From Isochrysis galbana (lineage: Eukaryota; Haptophyta; Isochrysidales; Isochrysidaceae), in assembly GCA_018136815.1 (NCBI GenBank), contig CM030940.1:3094601-3158600 (forward strand): a stretch of 64,000 nt of DNA, written 5' to 3'. Below, piece after piece: positions 40,080 to 50,468 of this stretch. Below the pieces are notes generated by a model, which saw nothing but the letters and a program-made list of their open reading frames with translations, did no database searches and had not been told where the DNA came from. Position numbers and translations under genes: made by a program. Every line of letters starts with the position of its first letter. Within the stretch, counting starts at the first letter, position 1.

Positions 40080-43000
40080 ATGGACGGCCCACCTCCTGAA
40101 CCCCTGGCGACGCGCGAGGAGACGGGACCGGAATTCGCCAAGTCACTCTTTGACTCGCTCGTCCGTGCCACGCGCCTCTCCAACCAGCTTCCTGCCGCAG
40201 ACGAGCACCAGTTTGCCTCCAGCTTTGGGTCGTACCGCACAGCAGCAGCGGGCCTGGACGGCCAGCTCACGGGGATGATGGCCGGACTGATGGAGCAACA
40301 GGCGCAGAAGGCGGCGGCACAGCGGTTTGAGCAGCTTGAAGATGTCTCCGACCGCTTCGATTTGCTCGTTAATCTCTCTGACGGGCTCTTTGAGCGAGTT
40401 GACAATGAGCTCGACGCGGCCAGGGGGCTGCGCCCTCAGCCATTTGTGCACGGGGCGCGCGGCCAGGATGGCGCCGGCGCGATCGGGCACGGAACGCAAG
40501 TTCAGGATCATACGAACACCGTTCCCCAGACGCCCAAGCGCGGCATCATGATGTCTTCCGCCATGTCTGCGGGCTCAGCGTCACGCCCGCAGGCGCGCTG
40601 GCGCTCGGAGGTAAATAACTCCGATCAGCCGTTCGTGCCCAAGCTTCGCTCGAAGCCCAACGCGATCGTACCGCTCCAGCTGGTCTTGACCACCGCAAGC
40701 GAGGAGGTGCCAGGGTCGATGGTCATCAACGCGGGCACGACTGTGCCCCACTACTCCAACCCGTACGAGCACGAGATCGCTGCCTTTGAGCCCAATGAGA
40801 TGCAGCTGACGCCTCCTGCTGCGGAGCGCATGTATTTGCCGCTGCACCTGACACCGTGTCATTGGGTGGACACAGAGGATGCGCTACAGGAGCTGCGTAC
40901 GCGGCTCAATGGGACTTCAGAATTCGCTATCGATCTCGAGGCGCACTCGTATCGATCTTATCGCGGCTTTGTGTGCCTAATGCAGATCTCGACGCGCGAG
41001 GAGGACTTCCTCGTTGACACGCTCGAGCTGCGCACTTCCCTCCACATTCTCAATGAGTCCTTCACAAACCCGCGCATCACCAAGGTACTGCATGGTGGCG
41101 ACTCGGATATTCTATGGCTCCAGCGCGACTTCGGGCTGTACGTGGTCGGTGCATTTGACACGGGACAGGCCGCCCGCGTGCTCGAGATGCCCTCTTTCTC
41201 GCTCGCACACCTACTTAAGGTGTACTGTGGCATAATTGCAAACAAAACATACCAGATGGCCGACTGGCGAATCCGACCACTCACCGAGGAGATGGTTAGC
41301 TACGCGCGTCAGGACACACACTATCTGCTCTTCATTCACGACAAGCTCAAACATGAACTCCACGCTAAACAGCGCACTTCTGCCGTTTGGCAGCGCTCAG
41401 CCGAGCTTTGCCGGCAGGCATACTTTGTTGTACCTCTCTCTGACGATGACCACAAGGCCCTGCTCCGCCGCCAGAACGCTGAGCAGCTCCGGCCACAACA
41501 GATCAATGCCCATCGCGCTCTATTTCGGTGGCGTGATGCCCTCGCGCGTGAGGAAGACGAGTCATGCTCGTACGTGCTCCCTAACCACCTTCTACTCAAG
41601 CTCGCGCAGGCATTGCCGCATACCACCGAACAGTTAAGCATGATCTGCCATCCGCTACCGCCGCTACTAAATTACCATTCGGCGTCCTTGCTGGCGACAA
41701 TCGCGGCTTCCGTCAATGGTGCCGACGTGCGCACGGAGAATGCGCCCTTGGCCGCCGAACCCTCCATCATGTTGCCTCCAGCGGCATCGGCGCCCGTTGT
41801 ACGGATGGGGGCGCTCGGCATCGACCACTCGGAAGGAGCGTTCAAAGGGATGCAGCTCTCTTGCGGTATGTCTAGCCAGTCATGGACGCCACAGCTGCAT
41901 CCCATGCAGCCATCGCTGCAGATGAGCCCAGCGGTGGCTGTGCAGCAGTCGCACCAGAGGGGGCGACAGGCGTCACCGCAGCGCCGCACCTCAACTGCGG
42001 ATGGCGGCGCTCGTCACAATAGCGTGCGCCGGCCGCCCTCGCCTTCCCGCTCCCCTCCGCTCGACGTGGACGCTCTGTACCAAGCTGCCGGCTGGGTAAG
42101 CCAAGGGGCTGGCGAGCTCGCAAGCGTGCTAATGAAGAGTGGGAACACCAAGAGCAGCATGGCGGTGCCGAGCGGCTCTCGTGAGGGCGGTGGGTTGTTC
42201 GATGGTTGGTCGACCGGCTCGTCGAGTGAAGAGGACGATGATGCTGCTGTTGCGCAAGGCATACAGGCACAGCTCAACATCTCGCCACTGTGGATCCTCG
42301 ACATGTTTGCACCGCCCTCGAGGCAGGACGATAGCTCCAGCGCCAAGGATGGCCGTCCGGGCCGCAATGATGCTGGCGAGGGGCAAGGCAGGCTTTCCGC
42401 TCCGAGATCTCTCAACGAGATCTACAAGCTGTCGAACCTTAATAAGCGCCGTGGCGCTATGAGCGCTTGCAAGGCTGACCTTGGCGCCTTGCCAGGCGCT
42501 GCGGACGTCGAGCATAGCGACAGCGACGACCCCAATGAGGACGGTTGTGAAGAAAAGAGCGGGGAAGAGGGTGGCGACGAGGGCGAAACTGTCATGCTGA
42601 AGCGGCGTAAGGGGGGTGAAACTGGCATCTCGGACGGGATCTCGTCGACGAAGGAAAACACAGAGGACTTCATGCGTCGCATTGGATGGCTGCAACCCGA
42701 TGCTAGCTTGTCTATGCTTTCCGGTGACAAGGTAGACCGCGGACCACCCGGCGGGGCAGCTCGGTCATCCGGGCATGAGCGGGCGCACGGGATGGAACCG
42801 GCAGGTGTTGGTGAGGCACCCATGGACTTGTTGCCATATCAACGCCAGCAAATGATGGCAGGTGTGAGGCATCCGATGGGGCTGCCGGCGCATATGTCGG
42901 TGACACAACCTCCGTCGTCCGTGTATCAGCACGTGGCGCAACAACCCGGATCCATGCCGATGCCGCCGCAGCAGAAACCGCTCATCGGAGGTCGCATGCC

Positions 43001-43319
43001 TGGCTCGATGCCCAATCCGATGGGACGCCACCCGCAACTGCCTCAGTCGCACGGAGAGCAAAATAGGACAAAAGGTAGCGGAAAGTCTCGCCACAAGAAG
43101 CGCACGGGATTCGCCGCAGACAACGGTTCCGAGGCACCTGTGCCGTCCTCGGCCTTTGTCTACAACATGAATGTGATGCCACAAGCAGGCGGCAAGGGAG
43201 GCAAGGGAGCGGGAGGTGGCAAGGGGGGTGGATTTGGTGGTCGTGGTGGTGGCAACAAGCACGGGGGTAGTGGTGGACGAAGCATGATATTTACTTCCTC
43301 TGGAGGACGACGGCACTAG
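40080..43319 (+). CDS. RRP6: RRP6/EXOSC10-type 3'-5' exoribonuclease of the nuclear exosome, 1079 aa
   Basis: A nuclear exosome catalytic subunit that trims and degrades RNA from the 3' end. Domains in order: N-terminal PMC2NT-like helical region (FAKSLFDSLVRATRLSNQLP through LEQ-rich helices, about 18-115), which in the family binds the cofactor Rrp47/C1D; a DEDD-Y exonuclease (about 255-425) with motif I FAIDLEAHSYRSYRGFVCLM, motif II LHGGDSDILWLQRDFG and motif III SYARQDTHYLL; and an HRDC domain (about 470-560, ALFRWRDALAREEDESCSYV, LPNHLLLKLAQALP). A long disordered tail follows, ending in a Gly/Arg/Lys-rich patch (GGKGGKGAGGGKGGG). All catalytic Asp/Glu/Tyr positions are present. The ATG at 40080 is the first in frame. 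There are no introns in 3.2 kb. The Ser/Pro-rich 600-residue tail is longer than in most homologues. Confidence 0.93.
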   Translation: MDGPPPEPLATREETGPEFAKSLFDSLVRATRLSNQLPAADEHQFASSFGSYRTAAAGLDGQLTGMMAGLMEQQAQKAAAQRFEQLEDVSDRFDLLVNLSDGLFERVDNELDAARGLRPQPFVHGARGQDGAGAIGHGTQVQDHTNTVPQTPKRGIMMSSAMSAGSASRPQARWRSEVNNSDQPFVPKLRSKPNAIVPLQLVLTTASEEVPGSMVINAGTTVPHYSNPYEHEIAAFEPNEMQLTPPAAERMYLPLHLTPCHWVDTEDALQELRTRLNGTSEFAIDLEAHSYRSYRGFVCLMQISTREEDFLVDTLELRTSLHILNESFTNPRITKVLHGGDSDILWLQRDFGLYVVGAFDTGQAARVLEMPSFSLAHLLKVYCGIIANKTYQMADWRIRPLTEEMVSYARQDTHYLLFIHDKLKHELHAKQRTSAVWQRSAELCRQAYFVVPLSDDDHKALLRRQNAEQLRPQQINAHRALFRWRDALAREEDESCSYVLPNHLLLKLAQALPHTTEQLSMICHPLPPLLNYHSASLLATIAASVNGADVRTENAPLAAEPSIMLPPAASAPVVRMGALGIDHSEGAFKGMQLSCGMSSQSWTPQLHPMQPSLQMSPAVAVQQSHQRGRQASPQRRTSTADGGARHNSVRRPPSPSRSPPLDVDALYQAAGWVSQGAGELASVLMKSGNTKSSMAVPSGSREGGGLFDGWSTGSSSEEDDDAAVAQGIQAQLNISPLWILDMFAPPSRQDDSSSAKDGRPGRNDAGEGQGRLSAPRSLNEIYKLSNLNKRRGAMSACKADLGALPGAADVEHSDSDDPNEDGCEEKSGEEGGDEGETVMLKRRKGGETGISDGISSTKENTEDFMRRIGWLQPDASLSMLSGDKVDRGPPGGAARSSGHERAHGMEPAGVGEAPMDLLPYQRQQMMAGVRHPMGLPAHMSVTQPPSSVYQHVAQQPGSMPMPPQQKPLIGGRMPGSMPNPMGRHPQLPQSHGEQNRTKGSGKSRHKKRTGFAADNGSEAPVPSSAFVYNMNVMPQAGGKGGKGAGGGKGGGFGGRGGGNKHGGSGGRSMIFTSSGGRRH

Positions 43320-44449
43320 ATTGCCGATACCTGTTTAGAGAGCAGAGGGCAGCCAAACCATGTTAAAGGCATGCAACGATGGCGCACCGCCAAGCGAAAT
43401 AGCCAGCGTTGGACGCTGAGCCCTCATTGTCGCGCACTGAGCGTCTCGCCCGCATTGTTTCATCTGTCTTCCCATCACTGATTTTGGCCTATGGGCTGCA
43501 TACTGACCGCCATGGCCACGGAAATCTGTCCTGGCTGATAACACGCCGCATCTAGCACTACCATTCATGCAAGATCAACAGTTGTTGCACGTTCTTCGCG
43601 TCGCGGCGGTGCGCGAGTACGGAGGCTTGCACCGTCGAGAGCTTGTCGCTCATGTACTATCGTACTCTACCTTACTAACATGCACCACTCTGCCTTTTCT
43701 TGGACAAGCGAAAACTGAACGCGCTTACGGGGGTACGATGGTCGAGGTGGTGCTGATTCTTATCGCCGACACCATATATAGCACTTTGATGGAATTGCAC
43801 TATGGTTATGGCAATGCGAAGGCACTTTTGCTCAATATTCGGTACCTGTTTGTGTAGTCCCTGAGTAACGGTAACGACACATGTGCGTGTGCGCGTTGGC
43901 CCTCTATTTGTAGAAGATAGATGATAAAACATCTGAGCGTTAGTACCACTTTTCACTGTGGCAAGAAAAGGGGGTCTGCCAACCACCGCCCCTCAAAAAA
44001 AAACTTAGGCCCTTCCTCTGGCTATGGCGATCTGCCCCGCAGCCTCTCCTCCGCTCCCGACTGTCAACTGCGAAAGGAGAGGGCCGGCCACGGCAATCTA
44101 TTTGAAGTGAGGGGAAGAACTTACATCTCATCAGAAGGTGGAGGTCAGCGGCTTTTAATTGAGGGCGTCCATCTGGTAAATCAACGATTTGGAGCCATTT
44201 TATCCACGAAAATGAAAAAGGAAACACCAAGCATCCACATAGGAGAAAGGGCAGTTTTCCCCGTTTCCTACGAACCTAAGCACTCCCGAAAGTCTCTCCC
44301 TCTCCTCTTCTTTTACAGTAAACACCTTCTTTATTATTATGATTCTATCTATCTCTCTCCCCACCCGTCCTCCACCCAGGCAGGCAGCGTCGGGGCATCG
44401 GCAGCCGGTAGCGCGAGCTCCTCCCTCCCTCCCAGCCACCCAGCCAGGC
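43320..44449. other. Intergenic, no supported gene
   Basis: A 96-codon plus frame at 43567-43857 (ERAYGGTMVEVVLILIADTI) has no recognisable domain and starts in non-typical sequence. A lone TAACGCTCAGATG box (reverse) is at 43922-43945. An open stretch at 44100-44270 is also without homology. Confidence 0.4.
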
Positions 44450-44878
44450 ATGAGAGGTGACCCTCTCGCCGAGTGTCAGGCAGAGGTGGTGCGGCTTCAG
44501 GCCGAGGTGCGGGGAAAAAAAACATCTGAAGATTCTGGGCTACACACCTACTAATTATGGGACTCCCCTTTACTATCTACACCGCCCTTGTCTTCCCTCC
44601 CCCCACCTCTTCCCCTGCCCCCCTTCTTTCCATTTACTTCGGTTTCCGGGGTCCGGGGCCTCGGTGCTCGGTGCGCTACCTCAGGCCTGGTTCGGCCTTT
44701 TGGTCAGGCCGAGGTGCGAGAGGGCCGCGCCCTGGTGGCCCGCGCCGAGAACGATCGCAAGTACTTCAGCTCAGAGTATGAGCAAATTCGGCGGCGGTGT
44801 GCGATCATTTCGGCGGCAGCAGAGCTGAAGGCAGGGAAGGTGGGGAAGCTCAATTCGAGCTCAATGTGGGATAAATAA
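44450..44878 (+). CDS. Small coiled-coil protein gene split by an inserted retroposon-like intron, 73 aa
   Basis: Exon 1 runs from ATG 44450 (MRGDPLAECQAEVVRLQ) to 44500 and exon 2 is 44708-44878 (AEVREGRALVARAENDRKYF ... NSSSMWDK, stop TAA). The two exons meet in a 15-bp perfect duplication, so using CAG|GCCGAG as a GC-AG donor and GGTCAG| as acceptor restores the uninterrupted frame exactly. A GT donor 6 bp downstream (GAG|GTGCGG) would also keep the frame but add two residues. The product is a heptad-like helix (RLQAEVREGRALVARAENDR) with a short tail. No family recognised. Confidence 0.55.
44501..44707 (-). mobile_element. T-tailed retroposon-like insertion with 15-bp target duplication
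   Basis: TCAGGCCGAGGTGCG at 44497-44511 and 44704-44718 flanks an insert. Read on the minus strand, the insert ends in the same TAGTAGGTGTGTAGCCC...TCTTCAGATG box as the copies at 1619, 14178 and 26065, followed by eight T. The shared 3' end, T tail and long target duplication indicate target-primed retroposition. Confidence 0.7.
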
Positions 44879-45189
44879 GGATAAGGAGGCTTGCACACTG
44901 GTTGCGATGCTGGGGCGGTGGCAATATGTGGAGGATCTACCTAAGCTGTGCGTGAGTGAGGGCGTTGTTTAAGATCCGCTCTGCGGATGGTGGGCATGTG
45001 AGTGCAGGGTTGGCAAGGTTGCATGGGTGCTCAGTGTTCGAGCCTGTGAGGAAGGAGATTCGGGGGCCGCTGCCGCGTCCGAAAATGGTGTTGCTGCTTT
45101 ACCTGTTTCTGCTCTTTCCCGGCGGGACCCCACTGGAGACCTCTCTCCCAAGGGCCTCGAATCTTCGAATCTTTATTCAGTTCTTGTTT
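44879..45189. other. Spacer between coiled-coil gene and gypsy remnant
   Basis: No gene recognised. The right half may already be decayed retroelement. Confidence 0.4.
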
Positions 45190-45660
45190 CGCGTATTCTG
45201 GAGCTCACTGGAACTGATTTGTCGAGTACAGAGCCGTACCGACATGAAGGCGTATCGGCTTCGTCGAACGCGCTCAGCAAACGCTCATCCGTTTGATGCG
45301 CGCCTCGAACGAGGGTGGCAAACATTGGGTCGACCATTTGCCGTTCCTACTGCTCTCGTTGAGTGAGGGCTTCCTCCGGTCGTATTACCTCCCGGTCTCC
45401 AGCGTCTTTGATCTTTGGGCGTGAGCTGCGTCTGCCCGCTCAATTCTCTGATCCGAAGTCCGAAGTCTGTCTCGCGTCTCGCCTACTGCTCTCGAGGCGG
45501 CGTCCGCCGATGTTCGCTCGTACGCATCCAGGCTCAATGCGAGCCTCCGCCTCTCTTGGTCCAGCGCTCTCGAGGCTACCCTAGCCGCTCAGGCTGAGTC
45601 GGTCCGTGACGCTACGATCAAGTCCCAACGACCGGTCAAACACGCCAACACGCCTTTCAA
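45190..45660 (+). pseudogene. Ty3/gypsy integrase fragment
   Basis: Pieces in shifting frames: LELTGTDLSSTEPYRHE (integrase core), RIGFVERAQQTLIRLMRASN and GGKHWVDHLPFLLLSLSEG, then SPASLIFGRELRLPAQFSDP, and RLNASLRLSWSSALEATLAA, which matches the linker at the left edge of the window (HELNKKLLESWRSALESTQE). At least two frameshifts. It stops before the chromodomain at a junction near 45650 (CGGTCAAACACGCC), which resembles the AGGGCGGTCAAACA element end. Confidence 0.78.
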
Positions 45661-45785
45661 CTTCAACTTCTAAGGGTGAAAATTCACTAAGTACTAAGTC
45701 AAGATTGAGGTTTTATCACGCGATTATTAGGGTATTCTGCTGGAAATGTGTATATTAATTAGGCAGAATCTTGTAAGAATTATGC
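45661..45785. other. Element edge, AT-rich
   Basis: TTCAACTTCTAAGGGTGAAAA and AGTCAAGATTGAGG match 62425-62470. No gene. Confidence 0.5.
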
Positions 45786-46035
45786 TTAACTAACTTTATA
45801 GTCAGTTGCCATGGCGCGTGCCGACGCCGACGCGCCGACGCGCCCCCTCTCTCCTTCGGGCCCCCCGCCGCGGGCGCCCTTCCAGTGCCCATGGAGCAGT
45901 CGCAGGCGAAGCGGCCGCGTCCCACAGCGGAGGCCGAGCAGGTGAGCGCGATCCCCATCGCGCCACACGGCCCGTGGCCCCAGCCACACCATCCACAGCG
46001 GCCATGCTGGCCCCCCCCATCCCCCCATGGAGCAG
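45786..46035 (+). repeat. Dispersed repeat, inverted relative to 52040-52267
   Basis: TAACTTTATAGTCAGTTGCC at one end and CAGCGGCCATGCTGGCCCCC at the other. The same segment occurs reversed at 52040-52267. Frames through it on both strands are shadows of the repeat. Confidence 0.7.
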
Positions 46036-47054
46036 GGCCTGTGATTTAACGTTAATCTTAATCTGGCCATTTCCATGTTGAACAGGCATTTAAGGGAGGT
46101 GTTAATATCGAGCTCCAAAAGGGGTGTTAAACACTAGTGTTAATCCATTAATCTTTCATCTTTGATCTTTGATCCCCGTCTATACATAGCCATAATTAGT
46201 CCTACGACCTAAAGACCTCTGAGCGCAACTCCCTTGGCCAACAGAATATGCGAAATCTGATGCGCTGGCACGCCGGCGCAAAGGATCTATCGTGTGTTGA
46301 CGTGCCCGTCATGGCCATCCTCAAGAAGTATCGCGAGCTGTCCTCGACTTCAGTCAGCAAGGCCGCTACGCTCATACGCTCATCGCCCGACCGCGCCTCC
46401 CGATTATGGTTATGGTTACCGTTCATCAAAGTGAAAGTGAGTGAGTGTGTGGGGGAGCATTGGTGTGCGAGCGCATGTGTGTGCGAGCGCATGTCTTGGG
46501 GGCTCGCGCGACTCATTCGACAAAATTCGATGGCACAACCACAGTGTGGTGAGCTGTGCGCGGTGCAGCTCATGCGCGCTCGTGGCTCGTGCATCGTGCG
46601 TCTACGTGATCGATATGCTGCCCCAGATTTGAGAACGCTGGAGCATAGGCTACTCAATATGTATGATGTATAATGGCTATATGGGGATGGGGGAGGGGAC
46701 TGTAGATTAAAGTTACTTGCTATTGAGTACTGGCCGACGCTAGCAAGCGGCCGGCCAGCAGGCCCTGGCGCGCCGCGGCGCGCGGCGCGCTTCTGGTGGA
46801 ATGGTCCGCGGGCGGAGGTGTTAAGCAGAGGGGGATAAACAGTCCCTTAGAACGGTGTTAAACAAAGTTGAACACCTGCCGAAATTGCTGTTGATGCAGC
46901 GTGATTAACACCAGATTAACGTTAAATCACAGCCCCTGCCATGGAGCATGGAGGGCAGCACTACACCAAGCTCACACCAGACACGAAGCAAGACTCCTCC
47001 ACTGGGCATGCCAGAGGCCTCACTCACCCTGGCAACGGCCGCGCCCCGAGACCG
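46036..47054. other. Intergenic, no supported gene
   Basis: A plus frame 46248-46673 (VMAILKKYRELSSTSVSKAA) looks locally protein-like and could hold an exon, followed by GTGAGTGAGTGTGTG. The opposite strand is equally open. TTAACGTTAAT/ATTAACGTTAAATC palindromes occur at 46042 and 46917. Confidence 0.3.
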
Positions 47055-47148
47055 GGTGGCCCGCCGGGGCTTTCCGCTCACGGTCAAAAATGTCGACCCC
47101 CCCCAATATTATAGTACTTAAAAAGCCGTGTTAGTGTTTGACCGCCCT
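47055..47148 (-). mobile_element. Mobile-element terminus of the AGGGCGGTCAAACA family, copy 4
   Basis: CCGGGGCTTTCCGCTCACGG then TAGTACTTAAAAAGCCGTG and TGTTTGACCGCCCT (47135-47148) are almost identical to copy 3, including the TVSGKPRR-coding stretch. Confidence 0.75.
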
Positions 47149-47935
47149 ACCGCCATCATTAACGGTGTAGATTTTTGGGGAACTAGTTAGTGCTCTCTAT
47201 GGTGAACCAGTTTTGTTAACTGGCAGGGGTTAGAGGATGGTAGATAACAACCTTGTTAACTATCGATATATCTAAAAATAGTCTATATTACGGTATGCAT
47301 AGTACATGTATAGCTTTACTCCCCCCCCCCCACCTTAGCCGCTTGCCGCCCATCTCGCATCTCGCCTCACAACGTCAAAAAACAAAAAACGACGTTGAGC
47401 GCCGATCGATCGAGCCCATGGCACCCAGGGTGAGCAAGAAGAACCCCTCAGGACCTCTGACCTCCGAGAGCAGCGTGAGGTCGGCAAGCGCAGAAGCAGA
47501 AGCAGAAAGCTGAAAGCGAAAGCACAGCCGTTTTCGTGTTTTCGTTCGTCCATTCGGTGATTTCCCTGCTGATATCGTCCGTCCGAGGAGTTTCCATTGA
47601 ATTGTCAGCCGGACGTAGCACGAGTCTGATCGAGACACTCGTGAGGACGTGAGGACACACAATTAATTCGCCACGGGACTAAGAGCTGCACCCTACTACA
47701 AAACTCATTGAGGTACCTACTGTAGTACATCGTAAGCACCGCCTCCCGTCCCCCCTCTCCGATCCCCCTCCGTCCGTCCGCCCACGCCCCCTACTGCCCG
47801 CCCGCGCCGCCCCACCGCCGTCGATCGGAGCCATCAACGGGAAAGACCCCTCCCACTGCGCGTTCGAAGCCCGTGCCTGCCTGCAGCTGATAGCGTGCGC
47901 GAGTGTGCTGTAACGAGAGAGCCGCGGCCGTTGCG
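47149..47935. other. 5' flank of the aminotransferase gene
   Basis: AT-rich at first, then a C-rich block (47745-47830). Short frames only; promoter and 5'UTR are probably within the last 200 bp. Confidence 0.4.
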
Positions 47936-49565
47936 ATGCGCTCGCTCATCGACCTGCGTAAGGGTCACCCCAAGCCGCGAAACCTGCCTCACTCACGCAT
48001 GGCGCTCGCGATGCGCCGCGCAGCCGCTAGGCTTGAGGAAGCATCCGAGGCTGGCTTCGGCCTTTGCTACACCCCTGGATCCGCCGGCTCTGTTACCTTC
48101 CTTCCGCGCCTCGCTTCGTTCCTCTCCGCGCAATACGGTACCCCATGCCTCGGCTCACACCTCTTCACGACAAATGGAGTGTCGCATGGTATCGAGATGG
48201 TGTGTGCGACGCTTACCGCCCCGGGCGATACCATCTGGCTCGAGGAAGCATCGTATTTTCTTGCATACCAGATCTTTGCTGACCATCGGCTAATCGCCCG
48301 GCCTGTTCCTTCGGACGAGCGCGGATTGGACACCGACGCGCTCGACCGCATCCTCACCTCGGGAGCACTTGGGCCGCCGCCCAAGCTGATGTACCTCATC
48401 CCTTCACATGGTAACCCATCGGGGGCAACTTTGCCCATCGAGCGCAGGTCAATTTAACTCATTGTCACCCTCCACGGGGACATGCCCAGACGATCCTCTC
48501 GGCCACTTTTGACGCACGACAATGTCCATCTTTGTTCCCATGTGCATATAGGAAGGCGCTGATTCAACTTGCTCAAGATTATGGCTTCATTTGCCTCTGT
48601 GATGACGTGCGCAGTGCCCCAAGCAAGCTTGGCCTGCGTGTGCGCGCGCACCTGCAAGCACGAGAAGCGCATCTGCAGTGTGAGCTCGCACACTGCGCGC
48701 CCCCTTTCGCGAGCCTCATCGCCAACGTGAAGCTACATAGGTGTACCATCTACTCGACTGGTCGCATCTACGCGGCGAAAGTCCCCCTCCTAGGCTGTAC
48801 GAGCTCGACCCCGCATTCTCCCGTCGCCTAACCCTTCCTGGAGGTGCTCAATATGGAAATTCAAGTGAGGGTGCGACACCGGAAGACCCCTCCTACGTCG
48901 CAGCCGCATCTACCGAAAGGAACCATACGGCCTCAGAGCAAGATGACGGTTGTGTCATCTCCTTGGGATCATTCAGCAAGATCCTTGCACCGGGACTTAG
49001 ACTCGGGTGGATTGAAGCGTCGCCCAGCTTGATTCGTCGCATCAAAGAGCGCGGCTACGTCGTTTCAGGTGGTTCAGTTGCACCTTTTGTATCGGAGGTT
49101 GTCGCCGAGATGCTCGAACCCGAAGCTGCTTTAAAGCACCAACTCTGCGGTGCATCATCGCGCAAGAAGTCGATCGAAGCCTGTGGCGATGGCGACAATT
49201 TCGATGGTGAATGCAGTGCCCATGTACACTTGCAAAGATTGATTCATGACTACTGCCTCTCATGTGATGTGTTGGTGCGCGCTCTGAAGAAGAGCGCGGG
49301 CGAGCTCGAGCTCGTCGCCGAACCCTCCGGCGGCTTCTTTGCATGGGTTCGCCTTCCGCAAGGTCTCAGTGCGGATCGTTTGCTCCCGATAGCTGAACGG
49401 CACGGAGTCGTCTTTCTGCCCGGGCGTGCGTGCGCCCCAAGCTGTCCGCCCGGAACGTTCGATCGGTATGTACGTCTATGTTTCGCTCTGGAAGAAGCGT
49501 CGGAGATTGAAGAGGGCATCAAGCGATTGGCTACCGCTGTGCGGGAAGCCCTAGCTACGTCGTAA
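47936..49565 (+). CDS. PLP-dependent aminotransferase, fold type I (Aro8/2-aminoadipate type), three exons, 463 aa
   Basis: Exons are 47936-48447, 48552-48606 and 48741-49565; introns are 104 bp (GTCAAT...ATAG) and 134 bp (GTGCGC...ATAG). The first junction splits an Arg codon and the second falls between GAC and GTG, giving FICLCDDVYHLLDW. Features: SLIDLRKGHP (N-terminus), GFGLCYTPGSAGSVTFLPRL, FTTNGVSHGIEMVC (cofactor phosphate region), PSHGNPSGATLP (NPSG substrate loop), CLCDDVY (Asp/Tyr pairing with PLP) and SLGSFSKILAPGLRLGW with the Schiff-base lysine at about residue 269. C-terminal small domain: LELVAEPSGGFFAWVRLP and RYVRLCFAL. The short-chain linker TPEDPSYVAAASTERNHTAS is an insertion relative to most members. 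Substrate cannot be told from sequence; aromatic or 2-aminoadipate-type amino acids are typical. No targeting signal evident. Confidence 0.88.
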
Positions 49566-50110
49566 TAACAAACATTTTCGCCGTAGGCACAAGTGTTGCA
49601 CTGATTGACTTCACCGTTTTTGGCTTCGCGCATTGAAAAGGCGATTCACTTCGCTCCCTGAGGTGTCAATGCGTATGTTGTCACAACATCGCAAAGATTG
49701 AAATTGGCCCCCATAATACTACTACTCTCAAATTTGGCCTATTTTCCGGCGCCTTTCCAGCCCCGAGCAATTTCAGCATAGGCCGCCGCGGCGCGTGCCG
49801 CGCTTGTGCCCGCCATGGCCTGCTCTCGAAAGGTCTGAAAAAAACCCTTTTAATATTCTCGCCTCGTCCGTGGCTCCGGGACTCTACCTTGTATCCACGC
49901 CCTCTCCCCTGTTAACATATTTTTTCAGAAACCTGGCTTTCGGCTACTCCCCTTGTGCACTACCTAGGGACTCGGGTTACAGGGGCGTCGCGCGTCGCTC
50001 CAGCCCTTAGCGGTCCGGTTCTCTCCTACCTCCTGTGCCACTAGGCGACCGGATTGTCTCGTGACGGGTTTCTGGTGAGGAGACGTGGTCTAGGCCTAGG
50101 CTCGGAGCGC
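49566..50110. repeat. Intergenic with dispersed repeat copy 4
   Basis: 49833-49985 (TTTTAATATTCTCGCCTCG...) is a member of the CAATATTCTC family. The remainder (49566-49830) is unremarkable. Confidence 0.5.
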
Positions 50111-50210
50111 CTTTAAGGTGGTACGCGGATCGGAGTGCCCACCCCCGGTATTACGGCGGAGCCGAGGGTGGCGAGCGCCTCCAGCGAGGGAACGCGAAGT
50201 AAGCAACGCC

Positions 50211-50468
50211 ATGGATTACAGGGCCCTTATGGGCCTTGGAGCGGCGGCACCTTGCCGCCGATTCATGGCGGGCGAATGCAAAAACAATCGTATGAAAGGA
50301 CGGCAAATCGTCCAATGCTCCTCCAGCCACGACATCCCCGGATGTTGGGAGAAGGACCCCGCTACGGGGAAGCAGAAGTGTATGGTAAAATGCAATCTCA
50401 AACCTAACAAGGCCTATCCGGGTTACTGCGTTAACGGAGTTAGCTGTTTGTACCGCCACGGCGAATAG
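50211..50468 (+). CDS. LINE ORF1-like protein with CCCH-type zinc fingers, 85 aa
   Basis: ATG 50211 (MDYRALMGLGAAAPCRRFMA). Two Cys/His clusters are visible: C-x7-C-x12-C-x3-H (CRRFMAGEC ... QCSSSH) and CVNGVSCLYRH, a C-x5-C-x3-H ending typical of CCCH RNA-binding fingers. It ends with TAG at 50466 and overlaps the endonuclease frame, which is +1. Position just before an endonuclease frame suggests the nucleic-acid-binding first ORF of a non-LTR element. Confidence 0.6.
   Translation: MDYRALMGLGAAAPCRRFMAGECKNNRMKGRQIVQCSSSHDIPGCWEKDPATGKQKCMVKCNLKPNKAYPGYCVNGVSCLYRHGE

Noticed and set aside
43567-43857. 96-aa membrane-like ORF downstream of RRP6
   Set aside because: Single weak hydrophobic patch, no domain and no supporting signals; left as intergenic.
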